14,402 nucleotides of DNA from Ignavibacteria bacterium (GCA_027492415.1 JAPUEV010000212.1:1-14402), one strand, 5' to 3'. Positions 1-7,615 are shown, counted from the first letter of the stretch. The notes: a model not told the origin generated them from the letters alone. Made by a program: numbers and translations.

Positions 1-1
1 T

Positions 2-1048
2 GGTTATCTTTCACTTTTTTCCTGCACAAACGGCTCAAAGAACTCAGCGTTTGGTTACCGTTCAATGTACTCCAATACCAACGGCGATGAAAACTCGTCA
101 TTCGGTTCAAGCTCATTATTAAACAACACTACCGGTAATTATAATTCTGCATTCGGAGAAAGTTCCCTGTTGCTGAATACTACTGCAGACTCCAATTCAG
201 CATTTGGCTCACAATCATTGGTTAATAATTCTGCAGGCAGTCAAAACTCCGCTTTTGGTTACCGCTCGCTATTTGCCAATACAACAGGCAGCTTAAACAA
301 TGCTTTTGGTACAAACTCAATGAGGCTTAATGTTACCGGCAGCAATAATAACGCTATGGGAACGAACGCTCTTTACAGCAACTTTTCAGGAAGTTATAAT
401 ATTGCTTTGGGATATGCCTCTTTATATTCCTGTGTAAGCGGTATCAATAATATTGCTATCGGCTATAATTCAGGTTCAAATATTATCTCAGGCAGCAATA
501 ACTGTACAATAGGTTACAACGCATTTGTTCCTAACGGCAACCTTGATAACCAGATGAGGATGGGAAATACAGATATAACTTACGCCTATATGCCTTCGTC
601 ATCATATATTAGCAGCGATCTAAGGCTGAAGCACAGTATCAAAGATTCTGATCTTGGTTTGCAGTTCATCACCGCTTTAAGACCCGTTTCATATACACGC
701 AATAACGATATATCCGGAAAAACTGAATTTGGCTTCATTGCACAGGAAGTTGATGAGTTGTTAAAGAATACAGGTGATTTAAAAAGCGGAATTATTAATG
801 TTGATGATAACGGAATATACAGCCTTAGATATAACGATCTGCTTGCGCCAACTGTAAAAGCGCTTCAGCAGCTAAGCGAAGAAAATAAACAGCTTACAGA
901 AGAAATTTCATTACTTAAAAATAGAACAGAGAAGGTAAGTGATCTATTGAAGAGGATAGAGGAAATGGAATCTGAATTAAGTAATATTGAAAGTAATATT
1001 AACACAGAAAACGGTTCACGCCTGGTGATAAATAATGAAAACAAATAA
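2..1048 (+). CDS. Fibre/adhesin-like repeat protein with C-terminal peptidase S74 chaperone domain (5' partial)
   Basis: The frame is open to the window edge, so the start lies upstream; the first internal ATG is at 65 and residue numbers below count from it. Nine full 17-residue units (G-x-x-N-S-A-F-G-x-x-S-L-x-x-N-T-T; first full unit at nt 32-82, others from residue 7 to about 159, the last degenerate) suggest a beta-roll or beta-helix stalk like YadA heads or phage tail fibres. From about residue 182 comes a peptidase S74 domain: S-S-D-L-R-L-K (Ser184, Lys189, the spacing of the Ser-Lys dyad in endosialidase chaperones), then LRPVSY, EFGFIAQEV and YNDLLAPTVKALQQL. The last ~60 residues are a coiled coil. 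In this family the C-terminal domain assembles trimers and then cuts itself off. No T9SS tail or beta-barrel anchor is visible. It is a tandem paralog of the next gene. Domain call is firm; surface location and role are inferred. Confidence 0.85.
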   Translation, partial: GYLSLFSCTNGSKNSAFGYRSMYSNTNGDENSSFGSSSLLNNTTGNYNSAFGESSLLLNTTADSNSAFGSQSLVNNSAGSQNSAFGYRSLFANTTGSLNNAFGTNSMRLNVTGSNNNAMGTNALYSNFSGSYNIALGYASLYSCVSGINNIAIGYNSGSNIISGSNNCTIGYNAFVPNGNLDNQMRMGNTDITYAYMPSSSYISSDLRLKHSIKDSDLGLQFITALRPVSYTRNNDISGKTEFGFIAQEVDELLKNTGDLKSGIINVDDNGIYSLRYNDLLAPTVKALQQLSEENKQLTEEISLLKNRTEKVSDLLKRIEEMESELSNIESNINTENGSRLVINNENK

Positions 1049-1058
1049 TTTTCAAACT

Positions 1059-2645
1059 ATGAAAACTAAATCAATAATATTTTTTTTCTTGATAATTTCG
1101 GGAAACATATTCTCTCAGAATATATACAACACGCTTAATACCGGCGGTTTATTTACAATTAAAAACGGCTCAACCACTTATTTTTCGCTCAGCCAATCCT
1201 CACGGAGCCTTACTTTAAGCAACAGCCTCTTTCTTCCCGTTGTTACCCCTGGCTCAGGTAACGGTTCAATTTACAAGGGCAATGACCGCTTCATTCATTG
1301 CTTCGCCCCATCCGGTGCAGATGGCCAAAACCTGTTTGCCGGCATAAGATCGGGTAATTTTACTATGAGCGGCTCCGGCAGCAGCTCAAGTTATAATACC
1401 GGGGCGGGATTCGAAAGCTTAAGCTCACTTACTACCGGAAGCGGTAATACGGCATTTGGCGTGAGTTCACTTTTTAATAATACAACCGGCAATTTTAATT
1501 GCGCTTTCGGTGATAGCTCTTTAAACAGGAATACTACTGGATATAATAACACCGCCTTTGGGTATTATTCCAATTATTCTATTACCACGGGTTACAGTAA
1601 TTCGGATTTTGGTTCAAAATATATACCTTCCGGAGGGAATAAGACCGGTAGTTCTTCGTTTGGTTTTAATTCACAACTTCGAGTGAGTGGTCCATATAAT
1701 ACATCATTTGGATATAATACTCTTATACATTGCTATAATAATGTTTCCAATACTGCTTTTGGTTGTTTTGCTTTAGAGTTACTCGATTTTCCCGGTTCAG
1801 GTGCAGCAAATTACAATAGTGCGTTTGGTTGGAAAGCATTAGAAACGAACAAAGATTCGGATTTATCTACAGTTTTTGGGTGCGCAACCAATGAAACAAA
1901 TCAAGAGGGATTACAAAACACCGCTTTTGGCACAGGTAATTTGCTTCCAATCTTTAACACAAGCTCAGGGTTGGAATTTAACATACTATTTGGAAATAGA
2001 TTACTTTACCAGGTACCCGGAGGGCTGCCAAACGGGAATGTGAGAAATAATATTTTTATAGGCAGCAGTTATTTTCAACATGCCCCTTATCCTTATAATT
2101 ATATTTCAATAGGTAACCCTTTTGTCTTAGGTGGCGGAAACATTAATTCTGGATACAGCACTACAAACTCATGGATTGAAATATGGGGATATAATTATTA
2201 CGGCATACAGGTCCCGTGGACAATTTCCAGTGACAGCACACTTAAGGCAGATATCAAAAATTGTACTATGGGAATTGATTTCATTTCAAAGTTAAGACCC
2301 GTAAGCTACATTAGGAATAGCGATAAACTTAATAAAAACGAATATGGTTTTATTGCCCAGGAAGTTAAAGATGCGCTTGAAAAAGAAGGGACAGAAAATT
2401 CCGGAATAGTTGAAGAAGGTTCTGACAACAATTATAGTGTAAGATATAATGATCTGCTTGCGCCAATTGTCAAAAGCATACAGGAGCTCGATGATTCAAT
2501 TGAAAACAATAATGAAGAATTGTCGTCACTCAAAAACGAATTGAATGATATTAATTCTGTTGGAAAAAAGCTGAACGATCTGACTGAATGCATAAAGAAC
2601 ATTAAACAGCAGATCGAAGAAACAAAACAGGTAATTTTAAAGTAA
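1059..2645 (+). CDS. Exported fibre-like repeat protein with peptidase S74 chaperone domain
   Basis: Paralog of the preceding gene. An ATG at 1035 overlaps that gene by 14 bases. The ATG at 1059 is preferred because it gives a compact signal peptide (MKTKSIIFFFL...FSQ) and a 10-base gap. With 1035-based numbering, the middle holds less regular copies of the 17-residue unit (GSGNTAFGVSSLFNNTT, GNFNCAFGDSSLNRNTT and others), then longer, degenerate NxAFG motifs to about residue 300. The S74 domain starts at S-S-D-S-T-L-K (Ser399, Lys404). The Arg usual between them is Thr here, but Ser and Lys are kept. LRPVSY, EYGFIAQEV and RYNDLLAPIVKSIQEL follow, then a coiled coil to the end. The tandem layout suggests co-transcription, perhaps of two fibre subunits. 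How it would cross the outer membrane is unclear, as no T9SS tail is present. Confidence 0.87.
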   Translation: MKTKSIIFFFLIISGNIFSQNIYNTLNTGGLFTIKNGSTTYFSLSQSSRSLTLSNSLFLPVVTPGSGNGSIYKGNDRFIHCFAPSGADGQNLFAGIRSGNFTMSGSGSSSSYNTGAGFESLSSLTTGSGNTAFGVSSLFNNTTGNFNCAFGDSSLNRNTTGYNNTAFGYYSNYSITTGYSNSDFGSKYIPSGGNKTGSSSFGFNSQLRVSGPYNTSFGYNTLIHCYNNVSNTAFGCFALELLDFPGSGAANYNSAFGWKALETNKDSDLSTVFGCATNETNQEGLQNTAFGTGNLLPIFNTSSGLEFNILFGNRLLYQVPGGLPNGNVRNNIFIGSSYFQHAPYPYNYISIGNPFVLGGGNINSGYSTTNSWIEIWGYNYYGIQVPWTISSDSTLKADIKNCTMGIDFISKLRPVSYIRNSDKLNKNEYGFIAQEVKDALEKEGTENSGIVEEGSDNNYSVRYNDLLAPIVKSIQELDDSIENNNEELSSLKNELNDINSVGKKLNDLTECIKNIKQQIEETKQVILK

Positions 2646-2652
2646 AGAAAAA

Positions 2653-2692
2653 AACCGCTTACCCGTTTTCAATCAGGGTAAAAAAAGAGGTT
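2653..2692 (+). promoter_or_regulatory. Possible hairpin overlapping the ribosome binding site of the 258-residue cargo gene
   Basis: TTACCC (2659-2664) pairs with GGGTAA (2676-2681) around an 11-base loop. An outer AACC/GGTT pairing would cover part of the AGAGG (2686-2690) that lies 10 bases before the ATG at 2701. No T-run follows on the plus strand, so it is not a plus-strand terminator. Read from the other strand, the stem is followed by a run of Ts. Any control of translation is speculation. Confidence 0.25.
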
Positions 2693-2700
2693 CTAAAAAC

Positions 2701-3477
2701 ATGAAAACAATATTTACATTGATATTTTTCAGTCTCATTTTTTGCAGCATATCATTCTCGCAGACCTACAGCGATATTAATTACGGTTCCGGTACTTCGG
2801 TTGAAGTTCAAACAGGCGCCGATGTTTGCGCAAACGATATTTTCATCAACGGCACATGGTCAGGCGGCGGCACTATCTGCACCGGAGCCCTTCCTGTCAG
2901 CCTCTCATCTTTCACACGCACAACCGATAAACGTAGCGTAACATTAATGTGGGTAACGGAGTGGGAGCTTAATAACAGCGGCTTTGATGTTGAAAGAGCG
3001 AATGTCACCCTGAGCGGAGTCGAAGGGTGGCAGAAAATTGCATTCATACCCGGTCATGGTACTTCAAATGTTTCCAATGGATATATGTTCAAAGATGAAA
3101 AGCTTAAAGCAGGAACATACAGGTATCGCCTGAAACAAATTGATTACAATGGTAATTACGAATATTTCTCACTTGAATCGGATGTAATTGTAAATCCGCC
3201 GGGTAAGTTTGATATGAGCCAGAATTACCCGAATCCCTCAAATCCCAAATGCAAAATTAATTTTGAAATGCCCGTAAACGGTAAGGTTAATATCAAAGCT
3301 TATGATATCATCGGAAGAGAGGTTATTACCCTGGTTGATGAAACCCGCGAAGCAGATTATTACACCATTGAATTTGACGGCTCAAACCTTGCCTCGGGAG
3401 TGTATTTTTACCGCATTTTAGCAGAAGGCGAAGGTCAAAAATTCACCAAAACAATGAAGATGGTGCTTGTTAAATAA
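2701..3477 (+). CDS. Small secreted protein with T9SS type A sorting domain
   Basis: The N-terminus (about 1-21, ending FSQ) is a signal peptide, and AGAGG lies 10 bases before the ATG. Residues ~64-157 form the beta-sandwich module often found just before T9SS tails in Bacteroidota: LPVSLSSF, VTLMWVTEWELNNSGFDVERA, WQKIAFIPGHGTS, YRYRLKQIDYNGNYEY. Residues ~172-258 are the type A sorting domain, starting SQNYPNPSNP and ending MKMVLVK; it directs export across the outer membrane and is normally removed at the surface. The region between signal peptide and module (GSGTSVEVQTGADVCANDIFINGTW) is short, with no catalytic motif. Residues 102-109 (VTLSGVEG) are encoded by a palindromic segment that looks inserted, replacing the usual short linker before WQKI. 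Function unknown. Confidence 0.9.
   Translation: MKTIFTLIFFSLIFCSISFSQTYSDINYGSGTSVEVQTGADVCANDIFINGTWSGGGTICTGALPVSLSSFTRTTDKRSVTLMWVTEWELNNSGFDVERANVTLSGVEGWQKIAFIPGHGTSNVSNGYMFKDEKLKAGTYRYRLKQIDYNGNYEYFSLESDVIVNPPGKFDMSQNYPNPSNPKCKINFEMPVNGKVNIKAYDIIGREVITLVDETREADYYTIEFDGSNLASGVYFYRILAEGEGQKFTKTMKMVLVK
3006..3029. repeat. Short palindromic repeat element inside a coding sequence
   Basis: CACCCT (3006-3011) and AGGGTG (3024-3029) are inverted repeats around a GAGCGGAGTCGA core. The element reads in frame as T-L-S-G-V-E-G. From memory, CCCTGAGC...GTCGAAGGG-type repeats are dispersed in many bacterial genomes and often give spurious ORFs containing TLSGVEG. Only one copy was seen in this window, so dispersed status is inferred. 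Confidence 0.55.
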
Positions 3478-3518
3478 TTTTAAGATCATTAGCAGTTAAT
3501 TGATTTAAAGCACCCGCA

Positions 3519-3645
3519 TCAGATCTCCTTCAGTTCCTTCATAAGCCATCCACAGGATTCAACCACGCGCTCATTTTCAAGTTTGGCAAGAATTTCAGCG
3601 GTCGTAATTTTTTTTTGACCGTGCTGCCTGATGAGTTTAAAGTAA
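3519..3645 (-). pseudogene. C-terminal remnant of a third member of the ~500-residue helical family
   Basis: Read on the minus strand, the last codons give EILAKLENERVVESCGWLMK then ELKEI and a TGA stop. This aligns without gaps to the end of the 505-residue protein encoded at 4956-6473 (DILARLKNESAVESGVWLAK, KLKEI, TGA). Upstream, SSGSTVKK matches PGSSAEKK of that protein, but only after a one-base frameshift in a run of nine Ts (3608-3616). Similarity fades near 3645, next to the stop of the 404-residue propeller gene. No start codon or remaining body exists. It is best read as the relic of a duplicated gene largely replaced by the propeller gene. It is too diverged to be a recent duplication. 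Confidence 0.78.
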
Positions 3646-3664
3646 TACCGAATATTTGGCTAAA

Positions 3665-4879
3665 TTATTTGATCAACATCATTTTTTTTGAATCAATTGT
3701 AACTCCGTCAGCCTTTAGAGAATAGAAATAAACACCCCCTGAAAGCGAAGATGCATTCCATTTTGTCTCATATTCACCCGGCGGATAGTTTCCGGAGATC
3801 ATAACGTCCACTAAACCACCCAGCAGGTTGTAAACTGAAATTTTTATCTGAGAAGCCTTGCCTACTGAAAACTTCACTACAGTTTCAGGATTAAAAGGAT
3901 TTGGATAATTTTGTTTAAGCATAAACATTGAAGGAAGTTCAGTAGTTCCGTTTTGAATTCCCACTATTTCACCAAGCACTCTTCTGTGAAGTCCGTAGCT
4001 GTCAGTTGAAGGAGGTGGTCCACTATCATAAATGCCGGCAAAAATATAATTATTGAATATATGAATAGCTCCTGCACTTATATAATAACCTGTAAGCCCC
4101 TCATTTTTTGTTACCCAGCTTGCCCCATTGTTACTGGAGACATATATGCCACCAAAACTGGTTCCCGCGAATATATAATTGTCCACCGTTGTTAGAGAGT
4201 ATATTGCGGAATGTAAAGGTGTCAATACCCAGCTGGACCCGTTATCAGATGATACATATACGCCATACGTGAATGAAGTAAAAGAGCCGGCATAAATGTT
4301 ATTGCCGTTGGTAACCATTGCTCTTATATCCTGGCCACTTAACCCGGATACCACCCAGTTGATCCCGTTATTAGTTGTTGAATAAATACCATTTTCTGTT
4401 CCGGCAAAAACTTTATTATTTTTAAATGCAAATGCGTGAACTTTCTGATTATTTAAAGATGTCTGAGAAAAACTAATTCCATTATTTGATGAGTAATAAA
4501 CTCCGCTTCCATTACTCCCTGCAAAAACGGCGCTGTCTTTTATTCCGATTCCGTAAATATCATTAGAGCCCATAAAACGAAAAGGCCAGGTCATTCCGTC
4601 ATCGGTAGAAACAAACAGACCCTGTGAAAATGTGCCCGCAAATACACGGCTTGAATTTGCCGCAAGTGAAAAGACTGATCTGTTCACCATTGATTGGGTC
4701 CAGTTTGTGCCATTGTTTGATGAAATCCAAATTCCACCGAATTGTGTAGCTATAATTACATTATTTCCTTTTGAAGTAATAGAGTAAATGGTTTCATTTT
4801 CAGATGTGGGCAGGTATTGCCATTGGGTAAAAATACTTGTGTTTGTAAATAAGAATAGAAAAATATATAAAGTTTTCAT
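3665..4879 (-). CDS. Secreted Asp-box (BNR-like) beta-propeller with T9SS sorting domain
   Basis: The signal peptide is ~1-19 (MKTLYIFLFLF...FTQ). Six Asp-box-like motifs (S-S-N/D-N-G-x-x-W) lie near residues 53, 91, 130, 168, 210 and 248, one per 38-42-residue blade; most blades also carry an (I/V)FAGT-type strand. This matches sialidase-like / Ycf48-like propellers, but no sialidase active-site arginines are evident, so a binding or structural role is more likely than catalysis. Residues ~318-404 are a type A sorting domain (LKQNYPNPFNPETVVKF ... KKMMLIK), so the protein should be exported and surface-attached or released. A good AGGAG lies upstream. The gene follows the 505-residue helical gene on the same strand after 76 bases and may be co-transcribed with it; a relic of that family lies directly downstream. 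Confidence 0.92.
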   Translation of the reverse strand: MKTLYIFLFLFTNTSIFTQWQYLPTSENETIYSITSKGNNVIIATQFGGIWISSNNGTNWTQSMVNRSVFSLAANSSRVFAGTFSQGLFVSTDDGMTWPFRFMGSNDIYGIGIKDSAVFAGSNGSGVYYSSNNGISFSQTSLNNQKVHAFAFKNNKVFAGTENGIYSTTNNGINWVVSGLSGQDIRAMVTNGNNIYAGSFTSFTYGVYVSSDNGSSWVLTPLHSAIYSLTTVDNYIFAGTSFGGIYVSSNNGASWVTKNEGLTGYYISAGAIHIFNNYIFAGIYDSGPPPSTDSYGLHRRVLGEIVGIQNGTTELPSMFMLKQNYPNPFNPETVVKFSVGKASQIKISVYNLLGGLVDVMISGNYPPGEYETKWNASSLSGGVYFYSLKADGVTIDSKKMMLIK

Positions 4880-4888
4880 TTATAAATC

Positions 4889-4894
4889 TCTCCT
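4889..4894 (-). promoter_or_regulatory. Ribosome binding site of the 404-residue propeller gene
   Basis: AGGAGA on the minus strand sits 9 bases before the ATG at 4879 and supports that start. It is a stronger Shine-Dalgarno match than most other genes here have. Confidence 0.6.
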
Positions 4895-4955
4895 GCAAAG
4901 TTAAATTAAATATAACTATACCATTTAAGCTTAAAAATGCGAAAACAAATGATTA

Positions 4956-6473
4956 TCATATCTCCTTCAGCTTCTTCGCAAGCCATACACCTGACTCTAC
5001 CGCGCTCTCATTTTTCAGACGGGCAAGTATATCACCTGCAGCATATACTTTTTTCTCAGCACTGCTTCCCGGTGAAGTTCTTACACGCAGCAGCTCACCG
5101 GCGTATTTTATAAATGCAGAAAACCTTGTGCGTACCAGAGATGCTATCTCATCTGATGATGAAATATAATGGCGCAGCGTATCCAGTATACTGAATGCCG
5201 GCTCATAATCGCCAAGCTCATAAAATATTTTGAACTGCAGTACCTTTGCGTCAATTTTGTGGCGCAGGTAATTATACTTTATGTTAACAATATGCTTAAG
5301 TGCTTTTTCAAACTCACTCTTGTTAAAATACAGCGTTGCGAATGCGTGATCCTTCATGCTTGCCGCAAATTCCCCGGGCAGCTCCGCGGAATATTTTTCT
5401 ATAAAACCCTCCGCCCAGTCAAACTCATTCATATCGCATGCTGTCATCAGTATATTCCTGAATACAGTCGGCTCAATGCTGCTTTCCCGGGAAACTTTAT
5501 ATACACCCTGCTCCAGTGAGCTCCTGTAAATATCAAACAGCTCCTTGTAGTTATCCTTTTCCTGCTGGTTCTGCTCTAGCCTTATTGCCATATAATTCTC
5601 AAGTGCCTGGTAAAGCATGTATTTTTCCCTGTGTCCGAATGCATCTGAATTACTTTCCATCATATCTTTAAGCTTCCTGTACTGCCAAAGGCTTTCATCA
5701 TTTACCCGTGTTTTATCCCGGTTCATCATGTACACCAGGTGGTTTGCAGATATATATGGATAGAGTTCGGGATAGCTCTCTTTAAGCTCTGCAAGCATTT
5801 TTCCGTTATCAAGCGCTCCAAGCAGTATATCGGCGAATGTCTGCCCTGTTTTGATATTGAATGTAACCGATGCTGTATCTTTAGTATCCATGAACTTATA
5901 TGCCGTTATCATTGCAAAGGCAATTGCATCATCGGATGACCGCTTTAGCCCGTTATATAGCCCTTCCATATCGCTTCGCTTCCATGTGTATTCATTGTAA
6001 ATATACTGCAGCCTGAAGCTCTCAAGGAAATTCCCCGCGCTGCCCCTTCTTTCGGAATTTTCGTTCAGCGTGTTATCGGTTATGGTATCGTGGTATTCGG
6101 TGTCAAACTCCCTGTATAGGTTTTTATCGAGTAAATTTCTTAAGAGCAAAAGCTTTTTACCGCGCTTATCATTTTTTAAGCTGGAGTATGTAAGGAATTC
6201 CAGCGCCAGACCGTAAAGCTCTGAGCTTAATGTTGAAAGGATACTTTTTGATCTCTTATCTCCGTATGACTTGCCCGGGTATAATTCTTCGTATATGAGA
6301 GCTTTAGTCATCTCTGCACCGGTGAATTCAGGCCAGGCTTTATTCAAAACTTCAAACAGTGGCCTGCAATCCCTTCCGGTTGAAAAATACGGCGAGCTGA
6401 TAAACTTTCCCAGCTCCTTCATCTCCGCTTTTGATAAGCTCCTGAGTACCCTTATTAGCTTTGAATTTTCCAT
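4956..6473 (-). CDS. Uncharacterised ~505-residue alpha-helical protein (SPYF...GR family, TPR-like C-terminal half)
   Basis: I recognise no named function. There is no signal peptide or membrane segment, so it is probably cytoplasmic. The N-terminus aligns without gaps to the 487-residue protein at 11470-12933: KLIRVLRSLSKAEMKELGKF, SPYF at 27-30, GR at 33-34, and YPGK at 65-68. These suggest a conserved N-terminal module of ~100 residues. The rest is almost entirely helical. Around residues 340-450, paired helices (FNKSEFEKALKHI, YELGDYEPAFSILDTL) look TPR-like. It ends VESGVWLAKKLKEI, the part matched by the relic at 3519-3645. It diverges from two small exported proteins at 6688-7503. Similar proteins appear, from memory, as multi-copy hypotheticals in Bacteroidota/Ignavibacteria. 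A scaffold or protein-interaction role is inference only. Confidence 0.88.
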   Translation of the reverse strand: MENSKLIRVLRSLSKAEMKELGKFISSPYFSTGRDCRPLFEVLNKAWPEFTGAEMTKALIYEELYPGKSYGDKRSKSILSTLSSELYGLALEFLTYSSLKNDKRGKKLLLLRNLLDKNLYREFDTEYHDTITDNTLNENSERRGSAGNFLESFRLQYIYNEYTWKRSDMEGLYNGLKRSSDDAIAFAMITAYKFMDTKDTASVTFNIKTGQTFADILLGALDNGKMLAELKESYPELYPYISANHLVYMMNRDKTRVNDESLWQYRKLKDMMESNSDAFGHREKYMLYQALENYMAIRLEQNQQEKDNYKELFDIYRSSLEQGVYKVSRESSIEPTVFRNILMTACDMNEFDWAEGFIEKYSAELPGEFAASMKDHAFATLYFNKSEFEKALKHIVNIKYNYLRHKIDAKVLQFKIFYELGDYEPAFSILDTLRHYISSSDEIASLVRTRFSAFIKYAGELLRVRTSPGSSAEKKVYAAGDILARLKNESAVESGVWLAKKLKEI

Positions 6474-6599
6474 TGATAATAATTTACAATTCTATAAATA
6501 TTGTGAACTTTTTAGCAAAATAACAGGTAAATTTCGATAAAATCGCAATAATAAGCATACTTTCGCTAATAAACGCTGTGACTTTCGGGCTAAAATTTC

Positions 6600-6631
6600 T
6601 TTGTATGCCCTTACTATATATAGTATTATTG
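6600..6631 (+). promoter_or_regulatory. Putative Bacteroidota-type promoter for the 135/124-residue gene pair
   Basis: TTTG (6600-6603) is followed after 20 bases by TATTATTG (6624-6631), one base off the TAnnTTTG -7 consensus of the Bacteroidota primary sigma factor. It lies 56 bases before the ATG at 6688, in the 214-base divergent spacer. Confidence 0.5.
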
Positions 6632-6687
6632 GAACCAGTCAGCACAAAAAAGAAAAGAATTTCAATTAATAAATAAAAAGAACAAAA

Positions 6688-7095
6688 ATGAAAAACCAGT
6701 TAAAGGACACTTTCAAAGCTTCAGTTATTTTGGCAGTATTATTTATTACAGGTCAGAGCCTGTACTCTCAATCTGCAGTATATTTCTGCACAAAAACCGG
6801 CGCTTACTCATACTGTTACGCTATGAATGATGCAGTTACATGCGCCGAAGCAAAATGTTATGAATACGGCGGCACATCGCCGGTACTTGTTGCGTTCACT
6901 GATGCAAAAGGTAACGGCGTTATTGTTGAAGGTAAAAATGCTGACGGAAAAAGAGTAATAGGCGTTGCGCTGGGCTACAGTGATTACGGCGCGGCATTTG
7001 ATAAAGCTGTGCTTGAATGCTACTATGCGGGCAGTGTTACTATCCCCATCCAGGTTGCCCAGTGGAATGACGGCAGCGAAACAAACACTTTTTAA
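6688..7095 (+). CDS. Small exported protein with internal duplication, possibly DUF4189-like
   Basis: The signal peptide is ~1-28 (ends SLYSQ); the mature chain is only ~107 residues. Two halves resemble each other. Residues ~38-77 contain GAYSYCYAMNDAV, AEAKCYEYGG, PVLVAFTDAKG; residues ~92-129 contain GVALGYSDYGAAF, AVLECYYAG, PIQVAQWNDG. The pattern of a glycine/aromatic strand, an A-rich helix ending in Cys, then a Val-rich strand recalls DUF4189 secreted domains, though that link is tentative. There are five cysteines (34, 43, 52, 57, 111); an odd number suggests at most two disulfides plus a free or intermolecular Cys. No T9SS tail, so periplasmic location is likely. The start context is A-rich without a Shine-Dalgarno. 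It is probably co-transcribed with the 124-residue gene 33 bases downstream. Confidence 0.82.
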   Translation: MKNQLKDTFKASVILAVLFITGQSLYSQSAVYFCTKTGAYSYCYAMNDAVTCAEAKCYEYGGTSPVLVAFTDAKGNGVIVEGKNADGKRVIGVALGYSDYGAAFDKAVLECYYAGSVTIPIQVAQWNDGSETNTF

Positions 7096-7128
7096 AAAAT
7101 TAAATAGTAACTTAAAAATAAATATATC

Positions 7129-7503
7129 ATGAAAACAAAAATATTGCTTACCGTTTTACTGCTTATAGTTTGCGCGTTTCAGGCCAGCTCACAGGAAAGA
7201 ATTAAATTTAAAAAAGGCGAGTATTACACCAACATAGAAGGCGCCGTTGCACGCGGAGAAGTTTACTCATATTTGGTCGGCGCGTCAAAAGGACAGTTTA
7301 TGACTATCACAATAATGTCACCCGAAGATAATGCCGTGTTCTATATTTTAAGAACCGATAACTGGCAGTATATGTACGGCGCCACCGAAGATAATCCCAC
7401 CACAAGATGGGAAGGCGTACTGCCTGCAGGATGCGATTATCAAATAGTGGTCGGCTCTAACCGCGGAGGAAGCGAGTATACCCTCCAGGTAGTTATTGAA
7501 TAA
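7129..7503 (+). CDS. Small exported beta-sandwich protein, PPC-domain-like
   Basis: The signal peptide is ~1-22 (MKTKILLTVLLL...ASSQ). The ~100-residue mature part, RIKFKKGEYYTNIEG, VYSYLVGASKGQFMTITIMS, VFYILRTDNW, RWEGVLPAGCDYQIVV and YTLQVVIE, follows the order of pre-peptidase C-terminal (PPC)-type beta-sandwich domains (Y-x-x-x-A-x-x-G-Q-x-x-T, then G-x-L-P-x-x-x-x-Y-x-I-x-V, then Y-x-L-x-V). In PPC proteins the domain is usually attached to a protease; here it stands alone. No sorting tail, so a periplasmic role is likely. It lies 33 bases after the 135-residue gene and probably shares its transcript. No Shine-Dalgarno is visible. Exact function unknown. Confidence 0.82.
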   Translation: MKTKILLTVLLLIVCAFQASSQERIKFKKGEYYTNIEGAVARGEVYSYLVGASKGQFMTITIMSPEDNAVFYILRTDNWQYMYGATEDNPTTRWEGVLPAGCDYQIVVGSNRGGSEYTLQVVIE

Positions 7504-7526
7504 TTTTTGTATTTATATTCACCCCC

Positions 7527-7565
7527 GGTCACCGGCTGATCTGTTCTCACGGGTGACCTTTAATT
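7527..7565 (+). terminator. Possible terminator hairpin after the small exported pair
   Basis: GGTCACC (7527-7533) pairs with GGTGACC (7552-7558) around an 18-base loop, followed by TTTAATTATTTA. The large loop and broken T-run make it a weak candidate. Confidence 0.4.
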
Positions 7566-7581
7566 ATTTATATCCGTATTG

Positions 7582-7615
7582 TCTCCCGCAGTGACTCTGT
7601 GCGAGATTTGTTTTA
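7582..7615 (+). terminator. Second candidate terminator hairpin
   Basis: TCTCCCGCA (7582-7590) pairs with TGCGAGA (7600-7606), with bulged bases, around a 9-base loop. TTTGTTTT follows. With the hairpin just upstream it may form a double stop before the metalloprotease gene. Confidence 0.45.

Noticed and set aside
32..490. 51-bp periodic repeats as a possible CRISPR array or noncoding tandem repeat
   Set aside because: The period is exactly 17 codons, the frame is open throughout, and the conserved positions are protein-level (NxAFGxxSL). It is a coding repeat with no spacers.
2808..3047. Minus-strand ORF containing HPSTPLRVTFALS
   Set aside because: It lies antisense to the T9SS cargo gene and comes from the palindromic repeat, which commonly yields spurious ORFs.
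3665..4879. Annotation of the Asp-box propellers (this gene and 13105 onward) as functional sialidases
   Set aside because: Asp-boxes are structural and occur in many non-sialidase propellers. The catalytic Arg triad and Tyr nucleophile could not be placed.
5169..5519. Plus-strand ORFs inside the 505-residue gene (also 5739-5939 and 6271-6540)
   Set aside because: They are antisense to a well-supported gene with a conserved paralog and have no signal peptide, domain or ribosome binding site of their own.
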